Below are positions 49,576 to 59,712 of a stretch of 64,000 nucleotides of DNA, one piece after another (position 1 is the stretch's first letter; the number at the start of each line of letters is the position of its first letter). The stretch is from Peptococcaceae bacterium 1198_IL3148. Lineage in GTDB: Bacteria > Bacillota > Desulfotomaculia > Desulfotomaculales > Desulfohalotomaculaceae. The translations under genes were made by a program, and so were the position numbers. The stretch covers positions 62,001-126,000 of the forward strand of contig JBAIYS010000010.1 in assembly GCA_036763105.1 (NCBI GenBank), read 5' to 3'. The notes under the pieces are model-generated. The model was not told where the DNA came from, searched no databases, and saw nothing but the letters and a program-made list of their open reading frames with translations.

Positions 49576-50747
49576 ATAGAAAAGTACAATTAGGGGATTT
49601 ATGCGATTTTATAAATGGTGGTGCTTGGAGTGATAAAGAGTATGTAAGTACAGGAATTCCTGTTCTTAAAGTATCAAATTTTAAACCATCTGGGTTTTTG
49701 TTAGAAGATGTTAGTAGATTACCGAATAGTAGTTTGGAAAAGTATAAGAAGCATCTTCTGCAAAAGGGAGATATGGTTATTGCTACAGTGGGGTCTCATC
49801 CTAATCTTGTAAATTCAGCTGCGGGTAGGAGTTGCGTAATAACCGACGAGGTTACAGGATACTTGCTTAACCAGAATGCTGTCTGTGTGAGAACTCTTGA
49901 TTCGGAAGTTTTAGACCAGAAATACTTAACTTACCTTGGTAAATCTTTTTATTTTCAACATTATATTCAATCCCGTGGTAAAGGCGCAGCAAATCAAATG
50001 CGTATAGCGATAAGTGCAATTAAGGAATACGAATTAGAGCCTCCAGATATTGGCACACAACGACGCATTGCAGAAATTCTCTCAGCTTATGATGATTTAA
50101 TAGAAAATAACCAAAAGCAGATTAAGTTGCTAGAAGAAGCTGCCATGAGGTTGTATAAAGAATGGTTTGTAAATCTTCGATTCCCTGGATATGAAAACAG
50201 TAAGATAGTTGATGGTGTGCCGGAGGGGTGGAGATTGGGTAGAGTTTCAGAGTTGGCTGAGTTTAAACGTGGAAAAACAATCACCAAAAAAAATGCTAAA
50301 GATGGCAATGTACCTGTAGTTGCTGGTGGTTTAGAACCTGCTTATTTTCACAATGTTGCTAATACTGTAGCTCCAGTTATTACTATAAGTGCTTCAGGAG
50401 CCAATGCAGGGTATACAAGATTGTATAATACTGATATCTGGGCATCAGACTGCTCATATATTGATGCGTCTTATGGAGATAAGCTCTACTTCATTTATAC
50501 ATTTTTGAAAAATAATAAAGAAGTAATTGATAATTTACAACGTGGAGCTGCGCAACCACACGTATATGCAAAAGATATTAATGCATTATCTACTTATATA
50601 CCAGAATCTACTATTATGGAACCGTTTTGTAATTTAGTTGCTCCTTTATTCAAAAAAATAGCAGTTCAAGAACGATTAATTTCAGAATTAAAACAAGCGC
50701 GCGATAAACTACTTCCTAAACTTATGAGTGGTGAGATTGAGGTGTAA
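49572..50747 (+). CDS. hsdS: Type I restriction specificity subunit HsdS
   Basis: A 391-residue protein with two target-recognition domains (about 1-150 and 205-355), each followed by a helical spacer. The first spacer contains GTQRRIAEILSAYDDLIENN and the second ends KQARDKLLPKLMSGEIEV. These repeated motifs set the spacing of the bipartite DNA target. It overlaps hsdM by four bases. The recognised sequence cannot be deduced from reading. Confidence 0.95.
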   Translation: MNRKVQLGDLCDFINGGAWSDKEYVSTGIPVLKVSNFKPSGFLLEDVSRLPNSSLEKYKKHLLQKGDMVIATVGSHPNLVNSAAGRSCVITDEVTGYLLNQNAVCVRTLDSEVLDQKYLTYLGKSFYFQHYIQSRGKGAANQMRIAISAIKEYELEPPDIGTQRRIAEILSAYDDLIENNQKQIKLLEEAAMRLYKEWFVNLRFPGYENSKIVDGVPEGWRLGRVSELAEFKRGKTITKKNAKDGNVPVVAGGLEPAYFHNVANTVAPVITISASGANAGYTRLYNTDIWASDCSYIDASYGDKLYFIYTFLKNNKEVIDNLQRGAAQPHVYAKDINALSTYIPESTIMEPFCNLVAPLFKKIAVQERLISELKQARDKLLPKLMSGEIEV

Positions 50748-50749
50748 TT

Positions 50750-51316
50750 ATGGTTCAAATACCTTTAGAATTTATCCAGATGGTTGAAAATGATATAGAA
50801 CTTATAAATAAACTAATTGATAGTGAGGCTGATGAAGAGACTTTGAAAAGCCTCCATATGGAGCTTGATGGTAAATATCAAGCATGCATAAAGAACTGGG
50901 ATAATAGTATGTATGGTTGGGTTAAAAATTTTGGTTTTTCATATGAATTCTTAGGAGTATCAAGCTTACTATGCAATCTGAAAATAATGAAAGCAAAACT
51001 GACGTCCTATAAATATCAAGTTAACGCTATACCGAATATGGTTCCAGACACAACAGTTAATGTAAGCATTGATAATAATATTGATATTAAGATTTCTTTT
51101 GAAACTGTTCGATCTCAGATTGACAATAATACGTCTCTCACTACTGAACAGACAATTGAAGCTAAACAAAAGATTGATGAAATAGAAGAAATTATAAAAT
51201 CAAAAGATAGCAAGAAAAATAAATGGCAAAAAGCAAAACCTATTCTAGTTTGGTTAGCTGATAAGAGTGTTGATGTAGGTACAGCTATATTGCCACTATT
51301 ATTAAAGATCCACTAA
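50750..51316 (+). CDS. Unknown protein inserted in the type I restriction operon
   Basis: A 188-residue protein encoded two bases after hsdS and 12 bases before hsdR, so part of the operon. It is helical, with an acidic N-terminus, a central region rich in Asp/Asn (VNVSIDNNIDIKIS), a charged helix (about 130-155) and a hydrophobic, amphipathic C-terminal segment LADKSVDVGTAILPLLLK. A similar hydrophobic tail occurs in some phage-defence proteins, but no family is recognised. It could be an anti-restriction control, a toxin-like effector or a membrane tether. Confidence 0.7.
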   Translation: MVQIPLEFIQMVENDIELINKLIDSEADEETLKSLHMELDGKYQACIKNWDNSMYGWVKNFGFSYEFLGVSSLLCNLKIMKAKLTSYKYQVNAIPNMVPDTTVNVSIDNNIDIKISFETVRSQIDNNTSLTTEQTIEAKQKIDEIEEIIKSKDSKKNKWQKAKPILVWLADKSVDVGTAILPLLLKIH

Positions 51317-51328
51317 GGAGGGGTACAT

Positions 51329-54300
51329 ATGAGCTGGGAGTATTCTGAAAATATATTAGTGCAAAATAGTGCAGGAAACCTGCTTCAAGATGAATTGGGG
51401 TGGGATGTTCAGTTTGCTTATAATAAGGAAGTCCTTGGTAAGAATGGTACCTTTGGGCGTAAAAGCTATAAAGAAATTGTTCTTATCCGTTACCTTCGGA
51501 AAGCTCTGTTTGATAATAACGACTGGCTAACAGAAGAATACTGTGATTCCGCAATAAAGACACTCCTTGCTTATACGTCCTCTAGTAGCTTAATGCAGAT
51601 TAATCGCGAAAAATATGGAATGCTTCGAGATGGCATTCCTATAAAAGTTAGGAAAGCTGACGGAGAGCAGGAGGATAGGCTGATCCGGGTATTTAATTTC
51701 TCTGAGCCTGAAAAGAACCATTTTCTTGCTATAAAGGAGATGAAGATTCATGGTGATTTATATCGTCGCAGAACCGATATTGTTGGCTTTGTGAATGGCA
51801 TTCCACTGCTTTTTATAGAGTTGAAAAAGCAAAATGTAGATGTACAGGATGCCTACACCTGCAATTACACTGACTATTTAGATACCATTCCCCAGCTATT
51901 TCATTTCAATGCCTTTGTTATGTTGTCCAATGGCTTGGAATCCAAAGTAGGTACTTTGGGTAGTAAATACGAATTTTTTAATGATTGGAAACGTCTACAT
52001 GAAGATGATAGCGGCTCTGTGGAGCTGGCAACCATGCTGAGAGGTATTTGTAATAAGAAAAACTTTATGGATTTATTTGAAAACTTTATACTTTTTGATA
52101 CTTCTGGTGGTACAACGGCAAAAATCATGGCAAGAAACCATCAGTTCCTTGGTGTTAACGAAGCTGTTGAATCTTATAAGAATCGAAAACTGAACAATGG
52201 TAAGCTGGGTGTTTTCTGGCATACTCAGGGTAGTGGAAAAAGTTATTCCATGGTATTTCTTGCACAGAAAATCCGTCGAAAATTTGCAGGCTCCCCAACC
52301 TTTGTTATTCTGACAGATCGAGAAGAGTTGAATAAGCAAATTAGTGATACCTTTGAAGCTTGCGGCTTACTTGGTACCACTAAAGCAAAACAGTTTATTG
52401 CTACTAGTGGTGAAGATTTAATTCAGAAATTAAAAGGAAATCCAAGCTTTATCTTTACATTGATACATAAGTTTAATAAACCAGATGAACCACCAATTAT
52501 TCCCAACCATGACATCATTGTCTTATCAGATGAAGCCCATCGTACACAGAATGGTATATTTGCTGATAATATGTGTACATTGCTTCCTACAGCTTCCCGT
52601 ATTGGATTTACAGGTACACCGCTGTTCGCTTATGACAATATTACCGAAAGAACATTTGGCGGCTATGTTTCCATTTATGATTTCAAGCGTGCTGTAGATG
52701 ATGGAGCGACGGTTCCTCTTTATTATGAGAATAGAGCCGATCTACTGGAAATAGACAATCCTGAAATTAATGATGAACTACTAGATGCAATAGAACAGGC
52801 TGATCTGGATGTTAATCAGCAGGCTAAACTAGAACAGGAACTAGCTAAGGACATACATGTCCTTACCAGTGAAAAACGTTTGGATACCATTGCAAAGGAT
52901 TTTGTAGAGCATTACTCTGAGTTGTGGACAACGGGTAAAGCCATGTTTGTTTGTATCAATAAAGTAACTGCAGTTCGAATGTTTAATTTAGCTCAGAAAT
53001 ATTGGGAGCTAAAAATAAAAGAAATTGAATCTTCGCTATCTGGAGCCACACAGCAGGAATACATGGAAATCAGCCGTAGGCTAGAGTGGATGAAAAACAC
53101 AGAAATGGCGGTTATTATCAGTCAGGAACAAAATGAAGTAGCTACTTTTGAAAAATGGGGACTGGATATTAAACCCCATCGCAGCAAAATGGAAAAACGA
53201 GAAATGGACAAGGAATTTAAGGATCCTGATAATCCATTTCGGATCGTATTTGTTTGCGCTATGTGGTTGACAGGGTTTGATGTGAAATGCCTTTCTACAA
53301 TCTATTTGGATAAGCCATTAAAGGCACATACCTTAATGCAAACCATAGCACGAGCGAATCGTGTTTATGAGGGAAAAAGCAATGGCCTAATTGTTGATTA
53401 TGTTGGTGTTGTTAAAGCACTGAGGAAGGCTTTGGCTGATTATACAAAAACTAAAGGCGGTACTGATGGATCTGATCCTGCTCCTGATAAAGCAGAGTTG
53501 ATTGCTCGTATCATTGCATTAACCAATGATATCATCGCATACATGAAACAGCATGGTTTTAGCTTGTCAGATCTCGTTCAGGCAGTTGACTTTGACAAGT
53601 TGGCCTTGGTTCAAGAGGGAGCCAATGCCATGTGCGTCTCAGAGGAAGTGAAGAAACGTTTTGAAGTTATGGCTAGGGAATTATTCAAACTGTTTAAGTA
53701 TGTCGAAAAACAAGAAGTCACAGATCAGTACCGAGCTTATAAAAATGCTATCAGTGCAGTTTATGACCAGATGCAGGAAAAAAGGAAGCATTCGGATAAT
53801 ACAGATTTAATGATTCAGCTGCACAATATAGTTAGTGAATATATCAAAGTTGTTAAGCTACCAGAGCATGTAAACGAAGATGGTAGTGGATACTTAGTTG
53901 AAAGTCGCCGCTTTGATATCAGCCATATTGATTTCGAACGATTGCAGCAGGAATTTGCACGTGTTAAGAACAAGAATCTTCTTATGAAAGATTTACAGGA
54001 GCTTATCAATGACAGGTTGGATAATATGATGAAGCGCAACCCATCACGTATTAACTATTATGAACGATATCAGAAAATTATTGAGGAATATAATGCTGAA
54101 CAGGACAAAGCTGCCATAGAGAAAACATTTATTGACTTAACTAACTTCGTGAATGATCTGGATGATGAGGAAAAAAGATACGTGCGGGAAGGATTTAGCA
54201 ATGACGAAGAATTGGCTATGTACGATTTGCTTTTTAAGGACTCGCTTACTCCGGCAGAGATTAAAAAGGTTAAGAAGCTTGCCAAGGTATTGTTGGAACG

Positions 54301-54484
54301 AATCAAGGATAAAATCAGTGAATTGGATCATTGGACAGAAAAGGAAGAGACTAAGGCAGCAGTCGAGATACTTATCAGAGATACCCTATGGAGTGAACTA
54401 CCTGCTAGTTACGATGATAGATTATTAAATGAATATCGCCGAAAGATTTATGAGTTTGTATATACTACTTATCCGGCGGCGTAG
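51329..54484 (+). CDS. hsdR: Type I restriction endonuclease/translocase HsdR
   Basis: A 1051-residue subunit with an N-terminal nuclease domain (DIVGFVNGIPLLFIELKKQ, the PD-(D/E)xK core), helicase motor with Walker A TQGSGKSY, DEAHRTQ, and motifs FTGTPLF and ARANRVYEGK, and a C-terminal helical domain. It translocates DNA using ATP and cuts far from the recognition site. ATG at 51329 follows AAGGAGGGG. The gene is intact, so the system looks functional. Confidence 0.96.
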   Translation: MSWEYSENILVQNSAGNLLQDELGWDVQFAYNKEVLGKNGTFGRKSYKEIVLIRYLRKALFDNNDWLTEEYCDSAIKTLLAYTSSSSLMQINREKYGMLRDGIPIKVRKADGEQEDRLIRVFNFSEPEKNHFLAIKEMKIHGDLYRRRTDIVGFVNGIPLLFIELKKQNVDVQDAYTCNYTDYLDTIPQLFHFNAFVMLSNGLESKVGTLGSKYEFFNDWKRLHEDDSGSVELATMLRGICNKKNFMDLFENFILFDTSGGTTAKIMARNHQFLGVNEAVESYKNRKLNNGKLGVFWHTQGSGKSYSMVFLAQKIRRKFAGSPTFVILTDREELNKQISDTFEACGLLGTTKAKQFIATSGEDLIQKLKGNPSFIFTLIHKFNKPDEPPIIPNHDIIVLSDEAHRTQNGIFADNMCTLLPTASRIGFTGTPLFAYDNITERTFGGYVSIYDFKRAVDDGATVPLYYENRADLLEIDNPEINDELLDAIEQADLDVNQQAKLEQELAKDIHVLTSEKRLDTIAKDFVEHYSELWTTGKAMFVCINKVTAVRMFNLAQKYWELKIKEIESSLSGATQQEYMEISRRLEWMKNTEMAVIISQEQNEVATFEKWGLDIKPHRSKMEKREMDKEFKDPDNPFRIVFVCAMWLTGFDVKCLSTIYLDKPLKAHTLMQTIARANRVYEGKSNGLIVDYVGVVKALRKALADYTKTKGGTDGSDPAPDKAELIARIIALTNDIIAYMKQHGFSLSDLVQAVDFDKLALVQEGANAMCVSEEVKKRFEVMARELFKLFKYVEKQEVTDQYRAYKNAISAVYDQMQEKRKHSDNTDLMIQLHNIVSEYIKVVKLPEHVNEDGSGYLVESRRFDISHIDFERLQQEFARVKNKNLLMKDLQELINDRLDNMMKRNPSRINYYERYQKIIEEYNAEQDKAAIEKTFIDLTNFVNDLDDEEKRYVREGFSNDEELAMYDLLFKDSLTPAEIKKVKKLAKVLLERIKDKISELDHWTEKEETKAAVEILIRDTLWSELPASYDDRLLNEYRRKIYEFVYTTYPAA

Positions 54485-54541
54485 AAACATTAACGACGAG
54501 CGTTATAGGTGTATAAAGGAAAGCTGGTGAAGATATTGAAG

Positions 54542-55465
54542 ATGTATGTTGGGATCACGGACTATGACTGATTTAAAACTTTAAAGAAGGCAGATTGTGA
54601 CGAAGTGAACTTTTGGAAACCTGGAGGAAAAACAAATTTCAAAGCTCTTGACGAAGGTGATTTGTTTTTATTTAAATTACATAGTCCACAAGATTATATT
54701 GTAGGCGGTGGATTTTTTCTGAAGTTCTCAATATTACCATCTTCATTAGCGTGGGAAGCTTTTGGATTAGCTAATGGAGCTAGGAGTCTATTCGAGTTAC
54801 ATGACAGGATATACAAATATAAAAAGACAAATCGCATATCTGATCCGGATCCTCAGATTGGCTGTATTATATTAACGATGCCTTTTTATTTAGAAGAAGA
54901 TGACTGGATCACTGTTCCGGACAATTGGAGCAAAAACATCGTACAAGGTAAGACGTACGATACTTCTGAACATTATGGAAAGCTGTTATATCAACAAATA
55001 CAGGAAGTGTTATATAGCCAGAGATTCAATAAAAATCTACTGAGAGAAGACTCCGTAAATAGCCGATATGGTAAAGAACAGAAGATAAAACCAAGAATAG
55101 GGCAGGGTGCTTTCAAGATCCTTATTACTGATGCTTACCATAGAAGATGTGCAATAACTGGTGAAAAAACATTACCCGTATTAGAGGCAGCCCATATTAA
55201 ACCATTTAGTCTTGATGGATCTCATGAAATTAATAATGGTCTACTGCTTAGAAGAGATTTTCATACCTTGTTTGATCGGGGGTACATAACGATTGATAAG
55301 GAATTCAATGTTGAGGTAAGTCGCCGCATCAAGGAAGACTTTGGAAATGGAAAAGAGTACTATGCACACCATGGAAGTAAGTTGATAATTTTGCCGGGGA
55401 AAAAAGAACAACTTCCAAGCCCACACTATTTAGAATGGCATAATGAGAATATATATTTGGGATAA
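54542..55465 (+). pseudogene. HNH endonuclease with in-frame TGA near the N-terminus
   Basis: The natural family start is ATG at 54542 (MYVGITDYD), followed by TGA at 54569-54571 and then FKTLKKADCDEVNFWKPGG. Homologues have Trp in this DYDW position, so TGG to TGA is the likely change. Translation could resume at GTG 54605, giving 286 residues. The N-terminal PUA-like domain (LFLFKLH, VGGGFF) and C-terminal HNH nuclease (RCAITGEKT, AAHIKPF, NGLLLRRDFHTLFDRG) are otherwise intact. It follows hsdR and probably restricted modified DNA. Whether the shortened form works is unknown. Confidence 0.75.
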
Positions 55466-55524
55466 GTCATAGAACAAAGAAGGTGTAAGCATTATTCATT
55501 TATTGAAAAGGGGGATGGTGTAAA

Positions 55525-56610
55525 ATGGCTCAGATTAATGCCAACAAATTGATCGACTTTATTAAGCTGTACTTTCCAGAGGATGCGACTGAAATCTCTG
55601 ATGCATTGGATTTACTAAGCCTTGCATTGGATGGACTGCTGAGTAGCACAAATACGACTATAGCAGAATTCCATAAGAATAAAGATTTTGACAAAGGAAT
55701 GGAATTGTGGGAGTTTTCTAAATCGGTGGCAGAGATCCAAGAAGAAATTAATGAATATTCAACTTTGATAAGCATAGATGCTGAAATTGATGAAGAAGAG
55801 CCTGAAGAAGAACCAGATGAAATAGAAGAGCAGAGAACCATACCAAATTATTCGGATTATGCAGTTGATTCTTCTATACCTCATACCCTTTATGAAGATT
55901 TCACCCATAAAAAGGTTGTTGCATTTTTATTTAATAATAATCGACATCCAGCAAAAGACTGGAAAGATGTGTTGCTGCAAACATGTGATTTGCTAGCAGA
56001 GATAGATGCTGCTAAGTTTTCAGAGTTTATTAATGACCCTGCCATGAGAGGAAGAAAGATTTCTTATTTCAGCAAAAAGCATGTTGATAGAAAAAATGCC
56101 AAAATGAAAAACATTGATATTTATGTCTGGACTAATTTGAGTGCAAACAGCATAAGAAATCTTATAAGGAAGCTGCTCAAGAAGTTTAATATAAAATTGA
56201 CTAATTATTATGTTTATCTAAGAGCAGATTATACTCCATTACATAAAAATGAGAAGGTGAAAGATGAATTTGATACTATGCAATATGATTACAATAATGA
56301 GGACAAAATTGGGAAATTAGTCCGACAAACACTGAGGCAACTTTCAAATAGGCAATACCGATTTACTGATAAAGAATTAAACTCAATGTTGTCAAAGCAA
56401 TGGTCAAAAGAAGTACTGAACATAGATTATCCACTTCTTAGAAAAGTTGAAGATGATAAAGATATTTCTGTTCAAATTAAGGATGGAATGTATGGCCGCT
56501 ATTGGAAAGAGATTTTTGAATTTAACGGAATGAAGTTTTTGGCTACGAGCCAGTGGTATGAGCGACATAGAGAGCCTTTTACACGTTGGATAACAAATTT
56601 GCAGGATTAA
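55525..56610 (+). CDS. Unknown 361-residue protein of the defence island
   Basis: ATG at 55525 follows AAAGGGGGAT. The N-terminus is helical; residues about 90-105 form a very acidic Glu/Asp linker. The middle contains HTLYEDFTHKKVVAFLFNN and a long basic region with NSIRNLIRKLLKKFNIKL. The C-terminal part ends NGMKFLATSQWYERHREPF. No nuclease, ATPase or transmembrane motif is apparent. It lies directly after the HNH gene and before the IS21 element, so an accessory defence role is possible. I do not recognise the family. Confidence 0.65.
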   Translation: MAQINANKLIDFIKLYFPEDATEISDALDLLSLALDGLLSSTNTTIAEFHKNKDFDKGMELWEFSKSVAEIQEEINEYSTLISIDAEIDEEEPEEEPDEIEEQRTIPNYSDYAVDSSIPHTLYEDFTHKKVVAFLFNNNRHPAKDWKDVLLQTCDLLAEIDAAKFSEFINDPAMRGRKISYFSKKHVDRKNAKMKNIDIYVWTNLSANSIRNLIRKLLKKFNIKLTNYYVYLRADYTPLHKNEKVKDEFDTMQYDYNNEDKIGKLVRQTLRQLSNRQYRFTDKELNSMLSKQWSKEVLNIDYPLLRKVEDDKDISVQIKDGMYGRYWKEIFEFNGMKFLATSQWYERHREPFTRWITNLQD

Positions 56611-56631
56611 AATCAGTATTATGACCTAATG

Positions 56632-56660
56632 TAAAAAAACACCCTAATGGGTGTTTTTTA
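56632..56660 (+). terminator. Terminator after the 361-residue protein gene
   Basis: AAAACACCC/GGGTGTTTT stem with a TAAT loop (about 56636-56658), ending in a T run. Confidence 0.9.
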
Positions 56661-56764
56661 GTTGTATGCAAATAATGTTTATAAATTATGTCAAGGAGGT
56701 GATGCCTATGCTTGCGTTGGTACATGTATTCTAGCTTTAATAACAAACTAAAGGAGGAAAACAC

Positions 56765-58237
56765 ATGATCGGTATCGAGCAATACCAAAAAATCCAAGAG
56801 TACAAAGAACTTGGACTTTCCCAGACCAAGACTGCTAAAGCGCTGGGGATCACCTATACTTCTGTCAGTAAATACTGGAATATGAGCAAAGAGGATTATG
56901 CCAGGGAAGCTGAGCAGGAAAAGTATCATATGGATAATTATCGACAGTACATATTAGAGCAATTGAAAATATGCCCGCAAATCCGGGATACGAATATCTA
57001 TCTCAAATTAATGGAAGCTTTTCCTGATTTACAAGTTAAACGAGCTACTTTCTATCGCTATATGAAAGCTCTAAGGGAACAGCATGGGTATCAGCATACC
57101 AGTAAGCGGAAAATCTCGCCACGTGAAGTCTCGCCACCAGGATATGAAGCTCAGGCTGATTTTGGTCAATATAAACTTAAAGATATGTATGGACGAATTG
57201 TGCGGGTATATTTCTTTTGCATGGTTCTGAGTTATAGCAGAATGAAATTTGTTTGCTTTTTACCGGATCCCTTCACGACCGAAACAGCCATAAAAGCTCA
57301 TAACTATGCATTTCAATATTTTGGAGGAAGACCACAGACAATTCTATATGATCTTGATCGGGTCTATGTGGTTAGCGAAAATCTAGGTAATATTATATTT
57401 GTACCGGTCTTTGAAAAATATGTAAAGCGTATCGGCTACAGTGTTTCATTATGCAGGCCAAGAGATCCTCAGAGTAAAGGTAAGGTAGAAGAGGTAATTG
57501 GATATGTTAAGCAAAGTTTTCTGGAGGGGAGGGTATATACCGGAATTGACAGTCTTAACAGTGCAGCTCTTGCATGGTTGGATAGAGAAGGCAACGGGAG
57601 AGTTCATACTGTGACTAAAAAAGTGCCGCGAGAAATGTTCATAGAAGAACAAAAACAGCTTTTTCATGTTAAACCATATTCAGAGGTATCAAGTACTGTA
57701 GCATCCTTTGATTCCAATGGAGTGGTCAGCTATAAAGGGAATCGTTATCAGATTGATGTCGGTGTGATGGATGCACATCAACGCATACGTATAGAGGATG
57801 ATGGTGAAATACTTCTATTTTATGATACTGATACTAATGAATTATTAGCTAAGTATCCAGTAACAGAAGATACTGGGCAGATATTCAAACCTGAAGGAAA
57901 TAATAACAGAAACAGGGTTTCTCATGATCTTATAAAACAATATTTTGCAGACCATGAAATAGCTCAGGAATTTATACGGCGGATGGAACAGGAACAACCA
58001 AAATATTTTAATAGCCATTGCATTCGCTTAAATCGCATGACGAAGTTTTATTCGATGGGGCAAATGCTTGATGGGATAAGATACTGCATTGAGACTGAAC
58101 GCTGTAATGCCTATGAACTTTTGGCCTACATGATGTATAAGCATGGTGAGCAGATAGCGAAGAAGTTCTTACCAAATCAACAGTATTTCAACCACCTGAC
58201 ACGTAGCAAGGAGATAAGGAGGGAAATTGATGGCTGA
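56765..58237 (+). CDS. istA: IS21 transposase IstA
   Basis: A 490-residue DDE transposase. An N-terminal HTH (LSQTKTAKALGITYTSVSKYW) is followed by a second HTH-like region and the rve core, with catalytic acids in EAQADFGQYK, ILYDLDRV and KGKVEEVIGYVK. ATG at 56765 follows AAAGGAGGA. Its stop overlaps the istB start. It appears full length, so the element may still be active. Confidence 0.94.
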   Translation: MIGIEQYQKIQEYKELGLSQTKTAKALGITYTSVSKYWNMSKEDYAREAEQEKYHMDNYRQYILEQLKICPQIRDTNIYLKLMEAFPDLQVKRATFYRYMKALREQHGYQHTSKRKISPREVSPPGYEAQADFGQYKLKDMYGRIVRVYFFCMVLSYSRMKFVCFLPDPFTTETAIKAHNYAFQYFGGRPQTILYDLDRVYVVSENLGNIIFVPVFEKYVKRIGYSVSLCRPRDPQSKGKVEEVIGYVKQSFLEGRVYTGIDSLNSAALAWLDREGNGRVHTVTKKVPREMFIEEQKQLFHVKPYSEVSSTVASFDSNGVVSYKGNRYQIDVGVMDAHQRIRIEDDGEILLFYDTDTNELLAKYPVTEDTGQIFKPEGNNNRNRVSHDLIKQYFADHEIAQEFIRRMEQEQPKYFNSHCIRLNRMTKFYSMGQMLDGIRYCIETERCNAYELLAYMMYKHGEQIAKKFLPNQQYFNHLTRSKEIRREIDG

Positions 58238-58916
58238 TATAACTGAAATCCGCGAGTTGGCTAAGAAGCTAGATCTATGGAATATTGCCAGGGGATATAT
58301 TGATTTGAATGATGAGAAACTGTCCAATCTAGATTATCTTCAGATGATATTACAAAAAGAACTAGAGATACGAGCCAGACAAAAGCAGATCAAGCTAAGA
58401 AGGGCAAGCAAACTTCCCAACAAGGTATTTGAATTATCGAATTTAAACAAAGGTTTGGAATGGCAGATAAAACAATTATCCCATCTGATGTGGCTCAATG
58501 AAGAACAAAACGTTATTCTTCTTGGTAAATGCGGGACAGGCAAAACTAGTCTTGCAGTTCATCTTGGAGAAACAGTGATCGACAATGGACATAAAACTTA
58601 CTATACATCCATTGACACTTTTGTATCTATTGTAGAGAACAAAGATATAAACCCAAAAGCAGGAGCAACCTTCTCCTATATGCGGGAATGCGACTTGATT
58701 ATTATTGATGATGTATTTTATCTAGAACCAACCAGGTCAGAGTTGCAGGCTTTTTATCGAGCAGTTACTTTTCTTAATGAAACAAGAAGTATCATTTTTA
58801 TTACCAATCGTGAAATATCTGCATGGTTAGATGCAGTGGAAGACAAACATCTTTGCCAGACTCTGTTAGATAGAATAACAGCAAATTGTCAGATCATTCG
58901 CTTGACTGACAGATAA
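58230..58916 (+). CDS. istB: IS21 ATPase IstB
   Basis: A 228-residue DnaA/IS21 AAA+ helper ATPase with Walker A GKCGTGKTSL, Walker B LIIIDDVFYL and sensor IIFITNREI. It assembles on DNA and directs IstA to the target. ATG at 58230 is well spaced from AAGGAGGG and overlaps the end of istA by eight bases. Confidence 0.94.
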   Translation: MADITEIRELAKKLDLWNIARGYIDLNDEKLSNLDYLQMILQKELEIRARQKQIKLRRASKLPNKVFELSNLNKGLEWQIKQLSHLMWLNEEQNVILLGKCGTGKTSLAVHLGETVIDNGHKTYYTSIDTFVSIVENKDINPKAGATFSYMRECDLIIIDDVFYLEPTRSELQAFYRAVTFLNETRSIIFITNREISAWLDAVEDKHLCQTLLDRITANCQIIRLTDR

Positions 58917-59115
58917 ATTAAAACACTCGCCTCTTTTCTAAAAAAAGGTTAATACTCAAATTTGAAAACAATGCCGATTAACGGCTTTAAATAGATGCAA
59001 AAAATCTCACGAAATCCTAAGATTAGCTTAACTTTTGAGATTTTCTACAGTTTCTGGGGTAGGGGGGTCTAAATCTCTACCACTTTTCGCCCCGGAAACG
59101 GGCGTGGGGTAACGC
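58917..59115. other. Junction between the IS21 genes and the recombinase remnant
   Basis: Contains an inverted repeat AAAATCTCA/TGAGATTTT (near 59000-59044) that may terminate istAB, and a GC-rich hairpin CGCCCC/GGGCG (near 59087-59104). The right IS end should be here. Confidence 0.45.
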
Positions 59116-59700
59116 GTGAAAATTCGCGGTTTCAAACAGTGTGGCGAAATATACCGTAGAGTTCATTGGAATAACCGAGGTAAAAAATCGATTGTTTGGA
59201 GATGCATCAGTAGACTTGAGAATACAGGGTTAACTTGTCATTCCCGAACCGTGCTGGAGGATATGATAGGCCTTGCTACGGTGGAGGCAATTAATAAACT
59301 AATAGGGCAAAAGGATGACTTTTTAACTATCTTAAAGGAAAACATAGAAACAGTGATAAGTGAAACGGACAATAATATTGTTTCCGAGATAGATAAAAAG
59401 CTAGAGGAATTACAAAAAGATCTTTTGAGACTGGCCAATTCCAAAGAGGATTATAACGACATTGCCGATGAGATTTATAGGCTCAGAGAAGAAAGGCATA
59501 AGGCTTTAGCAGAAGAAGCTGGCAAAAAGGGCTCCAAGCAAAGGCTAGAAGATATGGAAAAATTCATTAATGAACAATCCATCCTCCTTGAGGAGTATGA
59601 TGAGCAACTAGTAAGGAGACTTATAGAGAAAATAACGGTCTATGATGATAAACTAACTATTGAATTTAAATCTGGTATAGAAATTGATATAGAAAAATAA
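59116..59700 (+). pseudogene. Large serine recombinase, C-terminal remnant
   Basis: The 194 residues match only the C-terminal third of large serine recombinases: end of the zinc-ribbon region (CGEIYRRVHWNNRG, then WRCISRLENTGLTCHSR), the long coiled coil (about 80-160) and the DUF4368-like tail. The catalytic N-terminal domain with its active-site Ser is missing, and so is the first CxxC of the ribbon, which would precede CGEIY. It is therefore a broken gene, probably truncated by the IS21 insertion or an earlier deletion. It shows this island was once carried by a site-specific integrative element. Confidence 0.85.
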
Positions 59701-59712
59701 AACGAATTTGAC

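Larger units (their letters stand above)
56700..58920 (+). mobile_element. IS21-family insertion sequence (istA-istB), ends not resolved
   Basis: An intact transposase/helper pair in the IS21 order and overlap. The outer ends must lie between about 56660 and 56760 on the left and 58917 and 59115 on the right. I could not identify terminal inverted repeats or a target duplication by eye. The truncated recombinase gene on the right suggests insertion or deletion next to an older mobile element. Confidence 0.8.

Noticed and set aside
54569-54571. TGA in the HNH gene as a selenocysteine codon
   Set aside because: Family members have Trp, not Cys, here, and no downstream stem suited to SECIS was seen; nonsense mutation is simpler.
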